A stretch of DNA of 13,893 nt. It comes from UBA8199 sp964507045. GTDB taxonomy: Bacteria > Verrucomicrobiota > Verrucomicrobiia > Limisphaerales > UBA8199. The notes beneath the pieces are model-generated. The model saw nothing but the letters and a program-made list of their open reading frames with translations, searched no databases and was not told where the DNA came from. Of this stretch, positions 7,118 through 13,893 are shown one piece after another; the stretch's first letter is position 1; the number at the start of each line of letters is the position of its first letter. The DNA is taken from assembly GCA_964507045.1 (NCBI GenBank), contig CAZDOO010000107.1:1-13893 (forward strand). Direction: 5' to 3'. Made by a program: the position numbers and the translations under genes.

Positions 7118-8521
7118 TTGAGACTGCCCGCTGAACTCGTGCGACCGGCTCAAGCCGCACTCGTCGCGCTCTGCACGGCTGCGACTGGCCTGCCGGCGGC
7201 TCCCAAAGACGCCCCACCGCCTGCGGAAAGCCCGTTCACCCACGAAGCTTACGTTTGGCAGCGCCTGTGGAGTGGGGGGGTCCAGGACGCTATTGCCCAT
7301 CATGCCATTCACTTCTCCGCCCTGACGGTGCTGGCGGCGGAAGTCTCCTGGAAGGATGGTCAGCCGCAAGTTGTGCGCGTCCCCCTCGATTACTCTGTTC
7401 TGACGAATGGGCTGTGCCCGGTCGGCTTGGCTCTGCGCATCGGTCCCTGCCCCGCCAACCTCTGGACCAACCGTGCCACCACAACCTTTTTGGCCAGCCT
7501 CGCTGTTCTGACGAATGGGCTGTGCCCGGTCGGCTTGGCTCTGCGCATCGGTCCCTGCCCCGCCAACCTCTGGACCAACCGTGCCACCACAACCTTTTTG
7601 GCCAGCCTCGCGGCTTCACTGGTCGCTGAGGCCAGGGCCCACCGCCTCACGCCGCGTGAACTGCAAATTGACTTCGACTGCGCGGAGGCAAAGCTCGACG
7701 GCTACGGTGCGTGGGTGACAGCCTTCCGCCGCAAAGTCGCCCCGGTGCCGCTCGCCGTCACCGCGCTGCCCAGTTGGCTGGACCAACCAGCCTTTCGGCG
7801 GCTGGCCGCGGCCGCGGGCGAGTACGTCCTGCAAGTGCACTCGCTCCAGCGCCCGCGCGCTTTCGACGCGCCCTTCACGTTGTGCGATCCAGCCGCCGCG
7901 CGCCGGGCGGTGGAGCGCGCTGCCGGGATCGGCGTGCCCTTTCGCGTCGCCTTGCCGACCTATGGTTACCTTACCGCGTTCGACACCACCGGGCGCTTTG
8001 TCGGCCTGTCGGCGGAGGGAGCCGGCAAGACCTGGCCTGAGGGTATCCGGCTGCGTGAAATCCGCGCCAACCCGATCGAGCTGGCGGAATTAGTCCAGCG
8101 CTGGGCGGCAAGGCGGCCCGCCGGCATGCGCGGCGTCATCTGGTATCGGCTGCCCGTTAGCGGAGACAGTTTGAACTGGCGCTGGCCGACGCTGGGTGCG
8201 ATTGTAGCCGGGCGATCCCCCCGGGAGAGTTTTCGGGCGGAACCGCGCCGGGTCGAGCCGGGGTTGGTGGAGATCAACCTCGTCAATGATGGCGAGCTCG
8301 ACATTTCCTCACGGCTGGCCATCAAAGTCCGCTGGCGCAATGCCCGCCTGGTGGCGGGTGATGGTCTGCGTGGCTTCGAGTGGGTGGATGGCGGTCCGTC
8401 CACCGTTAAATTTCAAACCATGACGCAGCCTTGCGGTTTGCCGGCTGGTGAAAGGCAAGCCGTCGGCTGGCTGCGTTTGAGCGAAGACCGTGAGGTGCAG
8501 ATTGAGATCGAGAAACTGTAG
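7118..8521 (+). CDS. Exported DUF3142-family protein with an internal duplication
   Basis: This 467-residue protein belongs to DUF3142, a family of unknown function. Signatures are the early AYVWQRLW segment and QIDFDCAEAKLDGYGAW at 183-199; the fold is likely a TIM-barrel-like glycosidase relative, which is an inference. Residues about 8-28 are hydrophobic and Ala-rich and resemble a signal peptide ending near LPAAP. The C-terminal 100 residues look like a beta-rich accessory domain. Residues 94-129 and 130-165 are identical copies (VLTNGLCPVG...TTTFLASLA) from a perfect 108-bp tandem duplication; without it the protein would be 431 residues. The extra 36 residues may disturb the fold. The gene lies 21 bases after the flavoprotein and overlaps or abuts the LysM gene, so it is in an operon. 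TTG start is based on the ribosome site. Confidence 0.85.
   Translation: MRLPAELVRPAQAALVALCTAATGLPAAPKDAPPPAESPFTHEAYVWQRLWSGGVQDAIAHHAIHFSALTVLAAEVSWKDGQPQVVRVPLDYSVLTNGLCPVGLALRIGPCPANLWTNRATTTFLASLAVLTNGLCPVGLALRIGPCPANLWTNRATTTFLASLAASLVAEARAHRLTPRELQIDFDCAEAKLDGYGAWVTAFRRKVAPVPLAVTALPSWLDQPAFRRLAAAAGEYVLQVHSLQRPRAFDAPFTLCDPAAARRAVERAAGIGVPFRVALPTYGYLTAFDTTGRFVGLSAEGAGKTWPEGIRLREIRANPIELAELVQRWAARRPAGMRGVIWYRLPVSGDSLNWRWPTLGAIVAGRSPRESFRAEPRRVEPGLVEINLVNDGELDISSRLAIKVRWRNARLVAGDGLRGFEWVDGGPSTVKFQTMTQPCGLPAGERQAVGWLRLSEDREVQIEIEKL
7395..7611 (+). repeat. Perfect 108-bp tandem duplication inside the DUF3142 gene
   Basis: Bases 7395-7502 are repeated without any difference at 7503-7610, with one further matching base at 7611. 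The period is 108 bases (36 codons), so the frame is kept. Identity at every position, including third codon positions, means the event is very recent, under strong homogenisation, or an assembly error. Confidence 0.95.
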
Positions 8522-11066
8522 TCCCCGCCGAAGCCGGTTGGTCCTCCGGCGGGTCTGGTGCGCGTGCCTGTTCCTGCTGGCTATTCAAGACCCGGCCAGC
8601 CTGCCCGCCTGCGGCCCGTTCTTCCCCAACAACCTGCTGGGTGGCGGAGACGACGCTGTGCTGGTCGCACCCGTCACCGACTTCGTCGGCGAACTCCGGC
8701 GCATGAAGCTGGTGGAGACCCGGTTCCAGGCAGTCCCGGTCAAGGACCCGCAGGAGTCAGGTGGTTTCGCCAAACAGTCCGCGACGGCGGAACTGGCCGA
8801 CCTTGCGGCGGCGTTGAGCCAGGCCCGGGTTCCTGACGACGAAAGGGAGAGGATCCGGTTCGCGCACGAGGCGGCTCGCGCCCGGTTCAACCAGTTCTTC
8901 ACAGATTCCGCAGCCAGGGAGAGCTCGCGTCCGTGGGTGTTCGACGAAGAGGGGGCGCGCCGCGGCCAGCCACAATCGCCGCCGCCGTTGTTCCCGAATG
9001 TCGAGGTCCCTGCCGGGCTGCCCGGCGAATTCGCCGATTACTTCGAGGGCGCGCTCGCATGGCATAACCCCGCGGCAAATGGCAAGGCCCGGGCGCGCGC
9101 CGCCTGGAAACGCCTCCTGGCTCGCCCGCCGCAGGAGCGCCACTACAAATCTACCTGGGCCGCCTTCATGCTCGGCAAAGCGTGCGAAACGGAGGAGCCT
9201 GACCGCGCCGTCCAATACTTTCAGCAAGTCCGCGACCTGGCCCGGCACGGGTTTGCCGATTCCGTGGGTCTGGCCGCGGCGAGCTTGGGGCTCGAAGCCC
9301 GCATCTGCCTGAAGCAGAAGCAATACGACCGCGCCATCGAGAGGTATCTCGAGCAGCTTGCCACGGATGATCCGACAGCGGGGCCCTCGCTGGTCTGGAC
9401 CTCGGCGGAAGCCATAAGGCAGGGTCCCGAAGTGCTCCGACGGCTGGCAAAGAACCCGCGCGCGCAGCGGGTCATTACCGCATTTGTCATTTCCCGGCGC
9501 TACCAGCGCTGGTTTGAGATGGAGGCGGAGGCTGCGAGCGAAGGCAGCCGGCCGGGACTAAACGCCGACGCGAGCCGGGCGTGGCTGGAGGCTGTTGAAG
9601 CCGCCGGGGTCAAGGATCTGGAATCGGCGGCCAAGCTGGCGCTGGCGGCGTACCAGAACAACGACATGGCCCTGGCCTGGCGCTGGATCCAGCGCGCTCC
9701 GAATTCCCCCGTGGCGCGCTGGCTGCACGCCAAGCTGCTGTTGCGCAGCGGTAAGACTGCGGCGGCGGCAGAGTTGCTGGCCGGTGTGGCGCACACTTTT
9801 CCCATCGAGCCGTCCAATACCAACCGGCTTGCGAGTGCCCGCTTTCAGGACCTCTTGTCCGTCGAGGCGGCGTCATACTGCTACCCGGAGCTGATCCCCG
9901 CCGAACAGCAGGTCCTGGGCGAGTTGGGCGTCCTGCGCCTGGCCCGGCGCGAATACGCCCAGGCCCTCGACGCGCTGCTCAATGCCGGGTTCTGGATGGA
10001 CGCGGCCTACGTCGCCGAGCGGGTGCTCACGATTGATGAGCTTAAAGAATACGTGGACTCTTACTGGCCGCCGGTATCCCCTGAGCAAGCGGCTGAGGAA
10101 AACGAGAATAGTAGTGACTGCCACCTCTCTCCCGCACTCCTGCGCACCCAAATCCGCTACCTCCTGGCGCGCCGCCTGATGCGCTCTCAGCGCGGCACGG
10201 AGGCGCAGGCATATTATCCGCCCGAATGGACGCCGCAGTATCTCTGCCTCGCCCGGGCGCTTCGAATGGCCTGGGACGAATCGCTGCCTGCGAACCAGCG
10301 TGCCACGGCGTTCTTCCAGGCTGCCATGATCACCCGCACCAACGGCATGGAATTGATCGGCACCGAGGTCCAGCCGGACTGGCATATCTATGGCGGCGAC
10401 TACGAGGAGGGGGTGACTGCGGCGGCCCGGGCCACCAATGCCGCCGCACGGGCGCTGGTTGTCGGCAAGGATGAGTTGGACCGCGCTGCGCGGCATGGTG
10501 TGGATCCTGAACTTAGGTTTCACTATCGCTACCAGGCGGCGTCCCTGGCCTGGGAAGCGGCGAAACTCATGCCGGACAACTCCGATGAAACGGCGCGTGT
10601 GCTCTGCACCGCCGGTTCCTGGCTCAAGTACCGTGACCCCCGGGCCGCCGATGTTTTCTACAAAGCCCTTGTCCAGCGCAACCGCAAGACGCCCATTGGG
10701 GCGGAGGCAAATCGGATTCGCTGGTTCCCGCAATTGGACAATCAGGGCAAGTTGGTGCCGCGCAAGCCGTCAGAGCCCAATCCCTCAAACCCGCCGCCGG
10801 AGCAATCTGCGGAGCAGCCTCCCCAAGCCGAACCCGAAGCGGTTGCAAGCGATTACCCGGTTCCAGGAAAGGTCTATGTGATCCAGGCTGGAGACTCTGC
10901 ATCAGGTATCGCGCGGGCCGCCAGCATCTTTGGCAAGAGTATCAGCGAAGAGGAGCTCTTGAAGACCAATCCCGGCCTCGATCCCAATTTGCTCCGCATA
11001 GGCCAAAGAATCCTTATTCCCGCAGGCAAGCCCGCCGGGGACACCTCACCCGGTCAAGAACCCTGA
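8490..11066 (+). CDS. Large exported protein with TPR-like helical repeats and a C-terminal LysM domain
   Basis: This protein of up to 858 residues is not one I can name. A basic n-region and hydrophobic stretch (about 17-32, VWCACLFLLAI) are followed by ACGPFFPN, with Cys41 after LPA, a lipobox-like site, so it may be a lipoprotein. Residues about 215-310 look like tetratricopeptide helices (YKSTWAAFMLGKA; DRAIERYLEQLATDDP), and helical repeats seem to continue to about 700. A distinctive block near 615-645 reads GMELIGTEVQPDWHIYGGDY. A Pro/Glu-rich linker (about 755-793) leads to a LysM domain at 796-845 (YVIQAGD ... LRIGQRILIPA), which would bind peptidoglycan or related glycans. The start is uncertain: GTG 8490 overlaps the DUF3142 gene by 32 bases; TTG 8502 and TTG 8538 are alternatives, the last giving the neatest signal peptide. 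Probable role: envelope-anchored scaffold working with the DUF3142 protein. Confidence 0.85.
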   Translation: MRCRLRSRNCSPRRSRLVLRRVWCACLFLLAIQDPASLPACGPFFPNNLLGGGDDAVLVAPVTDFVGELRRMKLVETRFQAVPVKDPQESGGFAKQSATAELADLAAALSQARVPDDERERIRFAHEAARARFNQFFTDSAARESSRPWVFDEEGARRGQPQSPPPLFPNVEVPAGLPGEFADYFEGALAWHNPAANGKARARAAWKRLLARPPQERHYKSTWAAFMLGKACETEEPDRAVQYFQQVRDLARHGFADSVGLAAASLGLEARICLKQKQYDRAIERYLEQLATDDPTAGPSLVWTSAEAIRQGPEVLRRLAKNPRAQRVITAFVISRRYQRWFEMEAEAASEGSRPGLNADASRAWLEAVEAAGVKDLESAAKLALAAYQNNDMALAWRWIQRAPNSPVARWLHAKLLLRSGKTAAAAELLAGVAHTFPIEPSNTNRLASARFQDLLSVEAASYCYPELIPAEQQVLGELGVLRLARREYAQALDALLNAGFWMDAAYVAERVLTIDELKEYVDSYWPPVSPEQAAEENENSSDCHLSPALLRTQIRYLLARRLMRSQRGTEAQAYYPPEWTPQYLCLARALRMAWDESLPANQRATAFFQAAMITRTNGMELIGTEVQPDWHIYGGDYEEGVTAAARATNAAARALVVGKDELDRAARHGVDPELRFHYRYQAASLAWEAAKLMPDNSDETARVLCTAGSWLKYRDPRAADVFYKALVQRNRKTPIGAEANRIRWFPQLDNQGKLVPRKPSEPNPSNPPPEQSAEQPPQAEPEAVASDYPVPGKVYVIQAGDSASGIARAASIFGKSISEEELLKTNPGLDPNLLRIGQRILIPAGKPAGDTSPGQEP

Positions 11067-11077
11067 GCAAGCTTGAG

Positions 11078-11092
11078 GGGCCCGGTCGGCCC
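11078..11092. terminator. Small GC hairpin between convergent genes
   Basis: GGGCC (11078-11082) and GGCCC (11088-11092) can pair around a five-base loop in the 49-base gap between the converging LysM gene and the 87-residue gene. There is no T-run, so a bidirectional terminator role is only suggested by position. Confidence 0.25.
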
Positions 11093-11115
11093 GACTGCCG
11101 GCAATCGAAGAGCGG

Positions 11116-11379
11116 TCAGCGTTTGGCGCTTGGGCCTTTGGGCTTCTGCAGCGCGTGGCCGTATTTCCGCTTGAAGCTGTGGCAGGAGGCGAAGTCGGTC
11201 TTGCCGTCGTCGTTCTCCCAGACCTCGTCGAAGCGCGCTTCGCGGGGTTGGCTGCGCAGCACGGCTTGCTTCAGGATATTGCCCTGCTCATCGCAACTCA
11301 CCTCGATGAAGCGCGACTTCTGGAACCGGTTCAGCCGGTTGGACAGGATGACCAATACTTTGCGCTTCATACGCTTCAT
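11116..11379 (-). CDS. Small basic conserved-looking protein coupled to the sialate esterase
   Basis: This encodes 87 residues beginning MKRMKRKVLVILSNRLNR and ending in a basic tail (KPKGPSAKR). I do not recognise a named domain. It has about 20 Arg/Lys residues, a mixed beta/alpha character (VLVILSNRL; RFIEVSCDEQGNIL) and an acidic cluster FDEVWENDD. There is no signal peptide or membrane helix. Its ATG at 11379 overlaps the stop of the upstream esterase gene as ATGA, a classic coupling arrangement, which is the main reason to believe it is real. A second in-frame ATG at 11370 would shorten it by three residues. A cytoplasmic, possibly nucleic-acid-binding role is conceivable from charge alone, but nothing shows it. 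Confidence 0.75.
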   Translation of the reverse strand: MKRMKRKVLVILSNRLNRFQKSRFIEVSCDEQGNILKQAVLRSQPREARFDEVWENDDGKTDFASCHSFKRKYGHALQKPKGPSAKR

Positions 11380-13580
11380 TTGCACCGGACCAGCACGCGC
11401 AGCCGTTTGAACTTGTAGGAGTCGGCGTTGCCGGCGAATGTCCAATCGGGATTGCCCTTGGACTGGTTGCCGATGCCCAAGTCGGCATGGCCGCCCTCCT
11501 TCCAGTGGTTCACTGCGAAGAGCGTCTGTTTGGCGTCGTGGTTGTGGATTTGCATTGAGCCGTAACCATCCGGCACGCCAACCACCTCGTCTCCGAAGTC
11601 CCAGACCTGGGCGGAGGCATGCGGCACCTTCGTGCTGTTGACGGGGCCATAGTTGTTGGGCCAGAACTCGATGTTGCCGCCCGCCAGGCCGGTGCCGGTT
11701 ACGACGCCTTTCACGTTGGAATAGACGTTCAGGTTTGCCACGTTTTGCTGGAAGCGGGCACCCGACTGAACGGTGGGCACGCCGATCTTGCCCAGCGCAT
11801 CTGTGAAGGCGTCCATGGAGGCATACAGAAACTGGGTCTTCCCATCCTTGCCCTGCAATTCCAGGAAGTAAGCAATCCGGTCGAAAGCCTTCTCAAGCTT
11901 GCTGTGGTTATCCACATCATAGGTAATGTTCGCGCCCAGCTTGTTCAGGTCGAGGTCATAGACCAACTGGTAGTCTTTAGCCTCGGGCACCTTCAGCGCC
12001 AGCAAGTCGCGCTTGGGCTCCTGGCCGGCCCGGAATGCGCCCGCCGGCAGGCCTTCGGCATTCATCAGGTTCGGCTCGGCCAGCATGCTCCAGGCAAAAC
12101 GCATGGCAACGGGATGCTTCACCTCCGGGGCGCTGAGCACCACCGCCGCGCCGTCTATGCGCGCGTCCGCTTTGACGAAGCCGCCCTCGTCGGCGTCAAT
12201 CACCTCGAACCAGCTCAGCGGCTTGCCGTCGCGGCTGGCCAGGCCGCCGCCGACGTGATCGAACGTCAGGCGCAGCTTGTCGCCTTCGACGGTCATGGCT
12301 TTGAAGGTCGGGCCGGAATAGACCAGTTTGTCCTGCCCATAGGTTTTGGCAAAGGCCCACAGCGCCAGGCGCCGCCCGACCTCCTGCTTGTTGGTGGGAT
12401 GAATGTCCTTGAGGTTGCCGATGTCGTTGATCACCGCCATGCCGGTGTTGGGCACTTCCTGCGCCGCGGTCTGCGCTTCCCAGAACTCGCCGATGATCTC
12501 CGGGTCAAAGCCATAGGTGTAAGGCGCGATCTGCACAAAGTAGAAGGGAAAATCCCCCTCGCCCCAGACCTGCCGCCAGCCGCTGATCAGCGCCCGCATC
12601 CGCGCGGCATACAACATGCCCTCGGTGGCGTTGGACTCGCCCTGGTACCAGATCGCGCCGCGCAGAGCGAAGGGGTGCAGCCCGTAAATCTGCCCGTTAT
12701 AGAGCGCGGTCGCCTGCTGCAGGTCGTGTGGGGCGAGCAGCTCCTCGGGATAGGTCGGCATGGTGGGGGCGCTCTTGCGGTCGGCCAGCGCCTGCCGGGC
12801 CGAGATCAGCCAGCGTTCGGTTTCCTGCAAGAGCTTCTCCAGGCGCTGCTGGTGAAGCGCGCTGCGGGGATCGCCCAATTGCACCAGCTCGGATTGCTGC
12901 TTCAGGGCCGGTACGGCGGCAAAGCCCTCCGGCGGCGTCCAGGACTCGATGCGCGTGCCGCCCCAACTCGAATCAATCAGGCCCACGGTTACCCCGAGCT
13001 GCTTGTGCAACTCCCGCCCGAAGTAATAGGCGCAGGCGGAGAAACCGCCCCACCCGCCTTCAGCGACGGTCTCCGGCGTGCAAACCTTCCAGGTGCCGCC
13101 AATATCGCTTTGCGGCTCCGGCTTCCAGCTTTTGGCCACTTTCAGCAGCCGGATGCCCGGGTAATTGGCGGCGGCAATCTCCTCCTTGGCATTCAGGCAC
13201 ACGCCAATGCCCATCTCCATATTCGACTGGCCCGAGCAAAGCCACACCTCGCCGACCATCACATCGTCGCACTGCACCGTGCTGGAGCCGGTTACGGTGA
13301 GGGTGAGCGGACCGCCCGCCTTCAAAGCCGACAGCGTCGCTTTCCATTCGCCGCGGTCGTTGGCCTGAACCTGCTGGCTGTGGCCGGCAAGCTCGACCTT
13401 CACGGTCTCCGCGGGCTGCGCCCAGCCCCAGACCACCACCGGCTTGTCCTGCTGCAAAACCATGTGGCTCGAAAACACGTGCGGCAGGCGCACCTCGGCC
13501 CGGCCAGCGGGCGCAATGCCACCCCATGCCGCCAGCGCTGTCACTAAACACAATGTCCAACCCAATCCATTTCTTCTCAT
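11376..13580 (-). CDS. Sialate O-acetylesterase (SGNH/SASA family) with a C-terminal extension
   Basis: This 734-residue exported enzyme should remove O-acetyl groups from sialic acids or other acetylated glycans. A signal peptide covers about 1-28 (basic start, Ala/Leu-rich core, GRA before the cut). Residues about 29-105 form a beta domain (LPHVFSSHMVLQQDKPVVVWG). The esterase core follows: LCSGQSNME with likely nucleophile Ser119, SSWGGTRIESW at 204-214, WYQGESNA at 311-318, and DIHPTNKQEVGRRLA at 392-406 with likely catalytic His394. A beta-rich region follows to about 515. Residues about 525-734 are an additional domain (YDLDLNK; VDNHSKLEKAFDRIAYFLEL; IEFWPNNYG), which is not part of the basic esterase fold. 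ATG at 13580 has a purine-rich AGAAAGAAG upstream. It is the first gene of a two-gene unit with the overlapping small protein. Substrate specificity is not shown by sequence. Confidence 0.94.
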   Translation of the reverse strand: MRRNGLGWTLCLVTALAAWGGIAPAGRAEVRLPHVFSSHMVLQQDKPVVVWGWAQPAETVKVELAGHSQQVQANDRGEWKATLSALKAGGPLTLTVTGSSTVQCDDVMVGEVWLCSGQSNMEMGIGVCLNAKEEIAAANYPGIRLLKVAKSWKPEPQSDIGGTWKVCTPETVAEGGWGGFSACAYYFGRELHKQLGVTVGLIDSSWGGTRIESWTPPEGFAAVPALKQQSELVQLGDPRSALHQQRLEKLLQETERWLISARQALADRKSAPTMPTYPEELLAPHDLQQATALYNGQIYGLHPFALRGAIWYQGESNATEGMLYAARMRALISGWRQVWGEGDFPFYFVQIAPYTYGFDPEIIGEFWEAQTAAQEVPNTGMAVINDIGNLKDIHPTNKQEVGRRLALWAFAKTYGQDKLVYSGPTFKAMTVEGDKLRLTFDHVGGGLASRDGKPLSWFEVIDADEGGFVKADARIDGAAVVLSAPEVKHPVAMRFAWSMLAEPNLMNAEGLPAGAFRAGQEPKRDLLALKVPEAKDYQLVYDLDLNKLGANITYDVDNHSKLEKAFDRIAYFLELQGKDGKTQFLYASMDAFTDALGKIGVPTVQSGARFQQNVANLNVYSNVKGVVTGTGLAGGNIEFWPNNYGPVNSTKVPHASAQVWDFGDEVVGVPDGYGSMQIHNHDAKQTLFAVNHWKEGGHADLGIGNQSKGNPDWTFAGNADSYKFKRLRVLVRCK

Positions 13581-13893
13581 AGTTGCTTCTTTCTAACACC
13601 AGGTGCCTGGGCTGCGGCCAGCAATCCGCCAGTCGCCGCCGGAAACCGCCCCCAGTATTCGGGACCCGGCCCGCATTCGTCAATCACTAGTCAGCAACCG
13701 CACCCGGTCCAAGGCCGGTTGTGTTCGGCGTTCCCAAGCTGCGCACCCCCCCTTTTGCCTGGTGGAGCCGGCCGGCGTATCTCAACACCCCCACCCCGAA
13801 TTCGGCCCGACCCCTCTCCTCCGAGGGCCCGACTCTGGCAGTTGTGTGCGTCAAGTTCTGCACTTTGGTCATAGTAAGCTTTGGGTGTTCACC
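13581..13893. other. Non-coding region upstream of the esterase
   Basis: These 313 bases should hold the esterase promoter and perhaps the end or start of a neighbour beyond the edge. I see no credible gene; the one short minus-strand open frame here (about 61 codons) is made mostly of the dispersed repeat and looks like no protein. No convincing promoter boxes were identified. The second copy of the dispersed repeat lies at 13774-13840. Confidence 0.65.
13774..13840 (+). repeat. Dispersed intergenic repeat, copy 2
   Basis: This segment on the plus strand matches the reverse complement of 1839-1906, so the two copies are inverted and about 12 kb apart. Blocks such as ACACCCCCACCCC, TTCGGCC, CTCTCCTCCGAGGG and CTGGCA are shared; differences are single substitutions plus one short gap. 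It lies in the promoter-side gap of the esterase gene. Confidence 0.8.

Noticed and set aside
5564..7369. A 601-codon open frame on the minus strand opposite the flavoprotein
   Set aside because: It lies antisense to a gene with intact catalytic motifs and has no recognisable domain; long antisense frames are expected from codon bias in GC-rich genes.
13288..13306. ACGGTGAGGGTGAG resembling the 11-bp tandem unit
   Set aside because: It lies inside the esterase coding sequence, matches only part of one unit, and encodes the expected residues; treated as coincidence.
11619..13547. A 642-codon open frame on the plus strand opposite the sialate esterase
   Set aside because: It mirrors the esterase reading frame and shows no domain or signal; the esterase motifs on the minus strand are unambiguous.
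13687..13872. A 61-codon minus-strand open frame
   Set aside because: It is composed largely of the dispersed repeat and has no protein-like features or ribosome site.

Overview
This is a GC-rich chromosomal window of about 13.9 kb from a free-living bacterium. The gene set (a sialate O-acetylesterase with a long C-terminal extension, a DUF3142 protein, NtrC-type regulators and a class I photolyase), the weak Shine-Dalgarno signals and the repeat-rich intergenic gaps suggest Verrucomicrobiota or the wider Planctomycetota-Verrucomicrobiota group. That placement is an inference from gene content; the window has no rRNA or other marker gene.

Layout, left to right. (1) Bases 67-1536, minus: a sigma-54-dependent NtrC-type response regulator with an unusual receiver loop. 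(2) Bases 1537-2003: a non-coding gap holding a perfect 28-bp inverted repeat, an 11-bp tandem array and one copy of a dispersed element whose partner lies in inverted orientation near the right edge of the window. (3) Bases 2004-3473, plus: a photolyase, followed by a strong GC-rich hairpin. (4) Bases 3582-4949, plus: a second NtrC-type regulator. Neither regulator has a histidine kinase inside the window. (5) Bases 4988-5530, minus: a small six-helix membrane protein, divergent from the next group. (6) Bases 5696-11066, plus: three closely packed genes that look like an operon. They encode a lipoamide-dehydrogenase-like flavoprotein, an exported DUF3142 protein carrying a perfect 108-bp in-frame tandem duplication, and a large exported TPR-like protein with a C-terminal LysM domain. 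An AT-rich promoter-like patch with two 9-bp direct repeats lies in front. (7) Bases 11116-13580, minus: an exported sialate O-acetylesterase whose stop overlaps the start of an 87-residue unknown basic protein (ATGA overlap), so the two are probably translationally coupled. (8) Bases 13581-13893: non-coding, with the second dispersed-repeat copy.

The genes do not form one obvious pathway. The esterase fits trimming of acetylated glycans outside the cytoplasm. The LysM protein fits an envelope location. The photolyase and the two regulators look like independent units. No phage, IS element, CRISPR array, tRNA or rRNA was found. The least explained items are the flavoprotein/DUF3142/LysM group, the small protein coupled to the esterase, the C-terminal domain of the esterase, and the repeats.
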